Assembly (NCBI GenBank): GCA_030631085.1
Contig: DAOVLV010000108.1
Span: 1 to 6,467, forward strand
Source of the DNA: Planctomycetales bacterium
GTDB lineage: Bacteria > Planctomycetota > Phycisphaerae > SM23-33
DNA: 6,467 nucleotides
Reading direction: 5' to 3'
The notes beneath the pieces are model-generated. The model worked only from the letters and a program-made list of their open reading frames with translations, made no database searches and was not told the DNA's origin. Both the position numbers and the translations under genes were made by a program. Below, in pieces: positions 1 through 3,873 of this stretch (positions within the stretch are counted from its first letter, which is position 1; each line of letters opens with the position of its first letter).

Positions 1-1115
1 ATCCTTTCTGGCAGCGCGAGACGTGCGACTACTATGTCGAGGTTTGGATACAGAGCGACCAGGGTAATCCGGCCGCGATCAGTGGCGGCAGCGTGGATGT
101 TACGTTCAACCCACAGTACACCGAGGTAATCTCCATTGACCATGGCAACGTCTTTACGATACTGCCTGTTGGGGACATAGATAACATCAATGGTGTGGTG
201 AGCATCGGCGGCGGAACCATGGCCATAGATATGGGCGATGATGAGTATGTGTTGCTTGGCCGGATATTATTCCGCGGCGATGCGCCGGTGGACGAGGTTG
301 CCCATCAGGCCGGACCGTATGATACTAACCTGAATGTCACGAACGGCCCGGCAGACTTCGCCTTAGTCGGGACGGGTAATGTGGATGCTGATTTCCAGGC
401 GGTCCCGACTGTGGACATCCGGGCCAACATCTACGACATCGACGACAACGGGCAGGTTGACTTCAGCGACTTCAGTTACTTCGTCCCCGCCTTCTTGCAC
501 AATGTGGGCGATCCTGAACCGCCCTATGTCTGGTGGGCCGACTTCGACGAGAGTGGCCAAGTGAACTTTGGTGATTTCAGTTACTTCGCGACGGCCTTTA
601 TGAAGCCGTTTTGCGACGCGGGCATTGTCTTCCCAACCGGCCGCTTCGAATCAACCCGGCTGGCGGATTTGCCTGAAAGTCCTTTGGCAATAGCCTTGTC
701 GCCAGCGCAGGCCTCAGGAGCCGAAGCAGCTTCGGTCGGGGCCGTTCAGTTGCCGGCAGCCGCAACGAGGAATTTTCCCGCCTTGCTTGAGCCTGAGATC
801 ACTCGCGCAACGCCGGTCAACCCTGCGGTCATGTACACGCCGAATCGGCTTGCACGCCAGGCTGGGGGCGATGCTTGGGGGACTGACGCTCCGGTCGGTG
901 CAGTCATAGTACCCGTTCTGGGGATGGGTGATTGGATGGCTAGTTTGCCGAATCCGAAGTTTCAGAAAGAGATGGAGAAAACACTTCCGGTTCAGCCTGT
1001 GATTGGGGTCTCGAGACTTGTAATCGAAAAGAAAAGCGTCCGGATTGGCCAGCCGGTGGCTGTGCCGGTGCTGGATGTGCTGCAGGATATCGCCGCGTTG
1101 GACACCGATTTGTAA
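1..1115 (+). CDS. Secreted cohesin-like/dockerin protein, 3' part (5' end outside window)
   Basis: The frame is open from base 3 with no stop, so the gene starts upstream; 370 residues are visible. Residues about 9-135 read like a cohesin-type beta-sandwich: alternating hydrophobic strands with a 'VDVTFNPQYTEVISIDHGNVF' style pattern, in which a short strand, Asn-Pro and a following Val-x-x-Ile resemble the cohesin core. Residues 145-156 and 180-191 are two dockerin/EF-hand calcium loops, each followed by Phe-Ser-Tyr-Phe. Residues 205-370 form an Ala/Pro-rich tail without repeats, an LPxTG signal or a final membrane helix. Planctomycete genomes encode many large extracellular proteins with dockerin repeats, so export and calcium-stabilised assembly are likely. 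The signal peptide would lie outside the window. The dockerin call is firm, the cohesin call is inference from pattern, and the tail function is unknown. A GTG at 93 is an internal codon, not the start. Confidence 0.82.
   Translation, partial: PFWQRETCDYYVEVWIQSDQGNPAAISGGSVDVTFNPQYTEVISIDHGNVFTILPVGDIDNINGVVSIGGGTMAIDMGDDEYVLLGRILFRGDAPVDEVAHQAGPYDTNLNVTNGPADFALVGTGNVDADFQAVPTVDIRANIYDIDDNGQVDFSDFSYFVPAFLHNVGDPEPPYVWWADFDESGQVNFGDFSYFATAFMKPFCDAGIVFPTGRFESTRLADLPESPLAIALSPAQASGAEAASVGAVQLPAAATRNFPALLEPEITRATPVNPAVMYTPNRLARQAGGDAWGTDAPVGAVIVPVLGMGDWMASLPNPKFQKEMEKTLPVQPVIGVSRLVIEKKSVRIGQPVAVPVLDVLQDIAALDTDL
435..575 (+). repeat. Tandem dockerin-type calcium-binding loops
   Basis: Two loops of the form DxDx(N/S)Gxxxxx(D) lie 35 residues apart within the secreted protein. 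Loop one has Asp145, Asp147, Asn149 and Asp156 of the visible chain; loop two has Asp180, Asp182, Ser184 and Asp191. These are positions 1, 3, 5 and 12 of a dockerin F-hand. Both are followed by the same Phe-Ser-Tyr-Phe segment, and the DNA 'TTCAGTTACTTCG' is identical in the two copies, which suggests internal duplication. Two such loops are the normal make-up of a type I dockerin. Confidence 0.8.
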
Positions 1116-1131
1116 AGGAATGGCTAACGAC

Positions 1132-1167
1132 GGTGGCTGACCACCAAATCGTGCGTAATAGCGCACG
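1132..1167 (+). other. Two small hairpins in the gap between dockerin protein and DUF3467 gene
   Basis: The 74-base gap holds GGTGG-CTGA-CCACC at 1132-1145 and CGTGCG-TAATAG-CGCACG at 1150-1167. Both are perfect short stems. Neither is followed by a run of T, so they are not classical rho-independent terminators. They could protect mRNA ends, give weak termination, or be chance. Confidence 0.35.
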
Positions 1168-1189
1168 GCAAATTAGGGAATAAAGTTAA

Positions 1190-1570
1190 ATGTCAAAAGA
1201 AAAGAATGCTTCAACACCGGATGACCGGAACGAAAAACCCATAGAAGAACAGGCGCGTGAGCAAACCGGTCAGCGGCAGGTCCGCCTTCACGTGGATGAG
1301 CGAAACATGCGGACATCGTATGCTAACGCTTTTCGCACGAACGGCACGGCCGAGGAGGTCATGCTTGATTTTGGACTGAACCTGGTTAACCCTGCCACTC
1401 AGCAGCAGGATCAGCCGGAGATTATATTCCAGGTCAACGACCGCGTAATCATGAACTACTACTCGGCCAAGCGCCTGGCGATCACGCTCAGCCAGTTGAT
1501 TCGCCGTCATGAGGACCAGTTCGGCGAGTTGGAAATGGACGTGGCCAAGCGGCGGAAGAACGGTCTGTAG
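1190..1570 (+). CDS. DUF3467 family protein
   Basis: This 126-residue protein has a charged, probably disordered N-terminus (residues 1-30) and a compact domain at about 33-115. The pattern matches DUF3467: a 'YANAF' strand near 44-48, Glu-Glu-Val-Met-Leu-Asp-Phe-Gly at 55-62, then a basic/aromatic stretch with Arg86-Val-Ile-Met, Ser-Ala-Lys-Arg-Leu at 92-96, and a closing helix ending near His107-Glu and Phe111-Gly-Glu. Members are small soluble bacterial proteins of unknown biochemical role. The ATG at 1190 is preceded by AGGGAA at 1175-1180 with nine bases between, an acceptable ribosome site. It lies 74 bases after the dockerin gene on the same strand, and co-transcription is possible but unproven. 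Family assignment is from memory of the motif order, not from a search. Confidence 0.72.
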   Translation: MSKEKNASTPDDRNEKPIEEQAREQTGQRQVRLHVDERNMRTSYANAFRTNGTAEEVMLDFGLNLVNPATQQQDQPEIIFQVNDRVIMNYYSAKRLAITLSQLIRRHEDQFGELEMDVAKRRKNGL

Positions 1571-1607
1571 CCCCGCTGACGACGGGCAGGTTTTACAGGA
1601 CGGGTAA

Positions 1608-1745
1608 ATGACTATGGCCGCCGATGGCGCGCAAAGCGAACAGCACCAGACGGGGGGCTGGCTCGCCGGTCTTGGAGGGAAGGTTGCCGTGGGGGGTATT
1701 CTGTGCGAGGAGACGCCCTGTGGGAAGGTTGCCTGGACCGGATAG
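1608..1745 (+). CDS. Possible small ORF, 45 residues, unknown function
   Basis: An ATG at 1608 follows AGGA at 1597-1600 with seven bases between, and opens a 45-codon frame starting MTMAADGAQS and ending VAWTG. It lies 37 bases after the DUF3467 stop and just ahead of a terminator, so it could be the last gene of that transcript. The peptide is Gly-rich in its second half, has two Cys (residues 33 and 38) and contains a Gly-Lys-Val-Ala motif twice, encoded by an in-frame 12-base direct repeat. It has no recognisable domain, signal peptide or membrane helix. It may equally be a decayed gene end or a chance frame. I do not recognise it. Confidence 0.3.
   Translation: MTMAADGAQSEQHQTGGWLAGLGGKVAVGGILCEETPCGKVAWTG
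1677..1733 (+). repeat. 12-base direct repeat GGGAAGGTTGCC, two copies
   Basis: The copies lie at 1677-1688 and 1722-1733, exactly 45 bases (15 codons) apart and in the same phase of the small ORF. The two copies read Gly-Lys-Val-Ala in that frame. No further copies were seen nearby. Confidence 0.6.
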
Positions 1746-1783
1746 GTCAATCGAATTCTCGCTCTTTCGGAACACTTTTGGTT

Positions 1784-1814
1784 CTATGTCTTTCAGGTCA
1801 GACATAGGCTTTTT
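1784..1814 (+). terminator. Rho-independent terminator for the plus-strand genes
   Basis: A perfect 8-base stem CTATGTCT (1784-1791) and AGACATAG (1800-1807) with an 8-base loop is followed after two bases by TTTTT and then CTC. Polarity fits transcription from the DUF3467 side. It ends one base before the stop codon of the convergent membrane-protein gene. On the minus strand the same stem is followed by AACCAAAAG, not a T run, so it is not obviously bidirectional. Confidence 0.65.
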
Positions 1815-1815
1815 C

Positions 1816-2205
1816 TCATCCAGGCTTACCACGCATTCGTCGTGCCCGGGCCCACAGGAACAATATCAGTAAAAAACTGTATGCAACCAGTACAGCAACC
1901 AGGCCCAGCGTCATCCTCGATACTTGTTCCTGCGTCTTCTGAACCATGTGCGGGTGGTCCGCCACGACATCACTGTAATTAGGATGCCCGCAATCGATAT
2001 AACTGACCGACATGAATCCCAGCAGGACGGCCAGCAGCAGCCAGACAGGAAGGACCCGCCTCATGATTGCGCCCAGCCACTTGAGGATAGGCCCTATTGT
2101 CGCCCGGCGGTTGGGTCTGGCAAGGGCAGCAGCGATAACTGCGGCCAAACCCGTTCCAACAACGGCTGCAAAGTACGAAATGTACAGATATTGCTCGTTA
2201 GTCAC
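1816..2205 (-). CDS. Small three-helix membrane protein B, unknown function
   Basis: This is a 129-residue inner-membrane protein. Hydrophobic helices lie at about 6-28, 47-69 and 98-119. The segment between helices 2 and 3 (residues 70-97) is polar and starts with Asp-Cys-Gly-His-Pro-Asn-Tyr. Basic residues after helix 1 (Arg30-Arg34) and at the C-terminus suggest those parts face the cytoplasm, which puts the Cys/His loop outside. I chose the GTG at 2205 because it overlaps the stop of the preceding gene by eight bases (GTGACTAA), a translational-coupling layout, and no stronger ribosome site is visible. It is the last gene of the minus-strand operon after the STAS gene and membrane protein A. 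I do not recognise a family. Coding potential is well supported by the hydrophobic periodicity and the operon geometry. Confidence 0.72.
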   Translation of the reverse strand: MTNEQYLYISYFAAVVGTGLAAVIAAALARPNRRATIGPILKWLGAIMRRVLPVWLLLAVLLGFMSVSYIDCGHPNYSDVVADHPHMVQKTQEQVSRMTLGLVAVLVAYSFLLILFLWARARRMRGKPG

Positions 2206-2557
2206 GGTATCGCCCCAGAACAGCGAAAAGAATAGTCAGAAGCAGAACATAGCCCATCAGGAACAGAGCGATGCTCCAAAAGAGAGGTTCCCAACCATCC
2301 ATCACCCACCAGACGTACTCCATGGTGGCCATTGATTTTCTCTGGTCCGGGCAGGGGATGGATATTCCTGCAATAGTCGCAAATGCAACCAGAGAGGCCG
2401 TCAGTGCGAAGGCCCGGACATAGAAATCCTGTGCCGGGGCAATGTACGAGTTGGCACTCAGCAAGGCCCGCATGGGCTTTCGGATCAAATATACGATGGT
2501 AACCGCGACTCCGACGGCCAGGATGGCCAGGACAATCCAGGCTATTAACATAGACAT
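2198..2557 (-). CDS. Small three-helix membrane protein A, unknown function
   Basis: This is a 119-residue inner-membrane protein with hydrophobic helices at about 3-25, 47-66 and 90-114. As in the following gene, a basic Arg-Lys-Pro-Met-Arg stretch follows helix 1, a Cys (Cys69, in Ile-Pro-Cys-Pro) follows helix 2, and a polar loop of roughly 20 residues with several aromatic residues (Tyr81, Trp83, Trp84) leads into helix 3. The ATG at 2557 has AAGGAG with eight bases between, and the gene overlaps the STAS gene by 13 bases. No known family is recognised. Its pairing with membrane protein B suggests two subunits of one membrane complex, which is inference from matching layout. Confidence 0.75.
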   Translation of the reverse strand: MSMLIAWIVLAILAVGVAVTIVYLIRKPMRALLSANSYIAPAQDFYVRAFALTASLVAFATIAGISIPCPDQRKSMATMEYVWWVMDGWEPLFWSIALFLMGYVLLLTILFAVLGRYRD

Positions 2558-3045
2558 GGTTCAGGCTCCTTCTTGAGTAAGGTTGCGGGGTGTCTGGAAA
2601 ACAGCGAATCGAGACGGTTGATTGTGCGATTCGTTGAATTCCTACTTTCCTGTGTTTCGACAAGGCGATCTTGAGACGATTCTATCGCCAGGTGCTGAAG
2701 TGCCCGGTTTGGGAGCGGCTTTCTCTCAAGGAGCAAGTCCGTGAGCTTTAGGATTTCACAAAGCGCCATGGGCTGGCCGCGAAGCCCTTGAACGTGCATG
2801 TCTCGACCGTTCCGCCGTAGCAATGATTTCAACTTGATTAGTTGTGCGAATGCCGCCGTCGTTGCTCGTCGCACGCCAGACAGGTCGATTACGATATGAG
2901 TCGAACAGCTCCCGGTGATTTCGTCCTCGAGCGTTATGGGCCGGCTGCAGTCCCAGATCGGTCTTGTGACGCGGATCACAATCGTGGATCTCGAAGGCTC
3001 TACGGTACGGTACTGAATTGTTTTATGACAATGCCAGCCAAACAT
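2545..3045 (-). CDS. STAS-domain protein, anti-sigma-factor-antagonist-like
   Basis: This protein has 166 residues. Residues about 20-108 form a STAS fold: strand Ile22-Val25, strand and loop Ile51-Val-Ile-Asp-Leu-Ser-Gly-Val58, a helix starting at Thr62-Thr63-Ala-Ala-Phe, then Leu-Arg-Arg-Asn-Gly-Arg-Asp and a last Lys100-Leu-Thr-Asp-Leu-Leu. In SpoIIAA-type antagonists the Asp-Leu-Ser segment is followed by Asp-Ser-Ser-Gly, with the second Ser phosphorylated. Here the same place reads Thr-Thr-Ala-Ala, so the usual phospho-Ser is Ala and the two neighbouring Thr are the only candidates. Residues 109-166 are a polar, Ser/Arg-rich tail ending Pro-Cys-Leu-Cys. The ATG at 3045 was chosen over a longer TTG-started frame because AAGGAG lies seven bases upstream. 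It heads an operon with two membrane proteins and is divergent from the ECF sigma/kinase pair. Binding partner and whether it acts on that sigma factor are unknown. Confidence 0.8.
   Translation of the reverse strand: MFGWHCHKTIQYRTVEPSRSTIVIRVTRPIWDCSRPITLEDEITGSCSTHIVIDLSGVRRATTAAFAQLIKLKSLLRRNGRDMHVQGLRGQPMALCEILKLTDLLLERKPLPNRALQHLAIESSQDRLVETQESRNSTNRTINRLDSLFSRHPATLLKKEPEPCLC
2566..2571 (-). promoter_or_regulatory. Shine-Dalgarno site of membrane protein A
   Basis: AAGGAG on the minus strand, eight bases from the ATG at 2557, lies inside the STAS coding region. It supports this start and separate initiation despite the overlap. Confidence 0.7.
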
Positions 3046-3052
3046 GTTCAAT

Positions 3053-3058
3053 CTCCTT
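3053..3058 (-). promoter_or_regulatory. Shine-Dalgarno site that fixes the STAS start
   Basis: AAGGAG on the minus strand is seven bases from the ATG at 3045. The longer open frame reaching 3198 begins with TTG and has no comparable site, so the start at 3045 is preferred. Confidence 0.8.
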
Positions 3059-3108
3059 TTGTAATCCACTCCGGAAATTCTGTCTTCATAGTACATTCGC
3101 ATTAGGGA

Positions 3109-3121
3109 GTCAGAATCTGAC
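3109..3121. repeat. Inverted repeat GTCAGA-A-TCTGAC
   Basis: This is a perfect 6-1-6 inverted repeat in the middle of the divergent region. It lies 64 bases upstream of the STAS ATG. Its size and place fit a dimeric regulator site, but no cognate regulator gene is seen in the window. Confidence 0.45.
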
Positions 3122-3193
3122 ACGAAAAAGACATTTCTTGCCTTGGGGTATTCGAGATATTCGGTGGCTCCTTGCATCTTTGGATAGAAAGAA

Positions 3194-3211
3194 CGCAAAC
3201 AATTGTTTGCG
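3194..3211. promoter_or_regulatory. 18-base perfect palindrome touching the sigma-factor start codon
   Basis: CGCAAACAATTGTTTGCG is self-complementary over all 18 bases, and its last base is directly followed by the ATG at 3212. As DNA it fits an operator for a dimeric repressor. As RNA it could only form an intramolecular stem with a strained loop, for example seven pairs around AATT, which would hide the region just before the start. It replaces any normal Shine-Dalgarno site. Function is unproven. Confidence 0.5.
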
Positions 3212-3862
3212 ATGAAAAGCGTGTATCCTTATTCTACTCTCGACCAGCAATCGCATTTCGGGGCATTAACGTTGCTTACGCGAACGAACACTTTATTGCT
3301 TGAAGGCCTGAAGAGTTCTTCCGATCGCTCGGCCTGGCGGACTTTTGACACTCGCTACCGACCGCTCGTAATGATCGTAGCCAAACGCCTTGGATTGCAG
3401 GAGGCCGACGCCGAGGACGTAGCACAGGAAACCATGGCGGCCTTCGTGGAGGCATATCGCCAAGGTCGGTACGAGCGGGAAAGAGGCCGACTTCGAGATT
3501 GGCTGCGAGGAATCGCTTGCCATAAAGTTCGGGATTTTCAGCGCAGACGTGGACGACAAGAGCAACTGGTCGCCGACAGGACGGATGCAACACGCTTCCT
3601 GAACCAGATTGAGGACGATCACGTCAAGATAGTCTGGGATGATGAATGGAGCAAAGGCGTGCTTCGACAATGTCTGGAAGAGGTCAGGGACGAAGTGGCT
3701 CCTCGCACTTTCGAGGCTTTCAAGTTGTTCGCACTTCAGCAGTGGTCGGCAAAGCGGGTGGCGTCGTACCTGCAGGTTTCCGAGGAAATCGTTTACCAAA
3801 GCAAGAGCCGCATACTTGTGCGGATACGCAAGCTCTTCCCGCAGATGGAAAAAATTTGGTAG
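3212..3862 (+). CDS. ECF-type RNA polymerase sigma factor
   Basis: The protein is 216 residues from the ATG at 3212. Region sigma-2 covers about 38-112: Ala-Trp-Arg-Thr-Phe at 41-45, an intact core-binding Asp66-Ala-Glu-Asp-Val-Ala-Gln segment, then Leu94-Arg-Asp-Trp-Leu-Arg-Gly-Ile-Ala and a basic run ending Arg-Arg-Arg-Gly-Arg near 115 for -10 recognition. Region sigma-4 covers about 148-212 with a helix-turn-helix around Trp178-Ser-Ala-Lys-Arg-Val-Ala to Ser197. There is no sigma-3, as expected for the ECF class. The ATG lacks a ribosome site and abuts a palindrome; a TTG at 3272 would remove 20 poorly conserved residues and is an alternative. The kinase gene follows after 11 bases. ECF factors paired with Ser/Thr kinases are established in planctomycetes and some other bacteria, with phosphorylation replacing an anti-sigma factor in the studied case. 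No anti-sigma factor is encoded next to it here. Confidence 0.88.
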   Translation: MKSVYPYSTLDQQSHFGALTLLTRTNTLLLEGLKSSSDRSAWRTFDTRYRPLVMIVAKRLGLQEADAEDVAQETMAAFVEAYRQGRYERERGRLRDWLRGIACHKVRDFQRRRGRQEQLVADRTDATRFLNQIEDDHVKIVWDDEWSKGVLRQCLEEVRDEVAPRTFEAFKLFALQQWSAKRVASYLQVSEEIVYQSKSRILVRIRKLFPQMEKIW

Positions 3863-3866
3863 GAGA
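3861..3866 (+). promoter_or_regulatory. Shine-Dalgarno site of kinase gene, overlapping sigma stop codon
   Basis: AGGAGA shares two bases with the TAG that ends the sigma gene and is seven bases from the kinase ATG at 3874. It decides the start within a frame that is open further upstream and supports coupled translation. Confidence 0.75.
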
Positions 3867-3873
3867 GACGATC

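Larger units (their letters stand above)
3046..3211. promoter_or_regulatory. Divergent control region between STAS operon and sigma/kinase operon
   Basis: These 166 bases separate two divergent operons and must hold both promoters. On the minus strand TACTAT is a weak -10 candidate near 3080-3095, but no convincing -35 accompanies it at 17 bases. On the plus strand I see no clear sigma-70 pair. Two inverted repeats (3109-3121 and 3194-3211) are candidate operators. An ECF-type promoter is possible because sigma factors of this class often act on their own operon, but I cannot assign its boxes without the group consensus. Confidence 0.5.

Noticed and set aside
1211..1750. 179-codon minus-strand frame opposite DUF3467
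   Set aside because: It is a composition-driven shadow with no domain; the plus-strand DUF3467 frame explains the region.
1624..1872. 82-codon plus-strand frame running through the terminator into the convergent gene
   Set aside because: It has no ribosome site, an Arg/Ser/Pro-rich composition, crosses a terminator and overlaps a well-supported minus-strand gene.
3046..3198. N-terminal extension of the STAS protein by 51 residues from a TTG at 3198
   Set aside because: The extension has no ribosome site, would cover the divergent control region, and the ATG at 3045 has AAGGAG at ideal spacing.
3203..3211. TTG at 3203 as the sigma-factor start
   Set aside because: It lies inside the 18-base palindrome and adds only three residues; the ATG at 3212 is in frame and more likely, though the TTG at 3272 remains possible.
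3646..3873. Kinase frame open 76 codons further upstream, suggesting a longer kinase
   Set aside because: This stretch is a shadow of the sigma-4 coding region; the ATG at 3874 has a strong ribosome site and the usual short kinase N-terminus.
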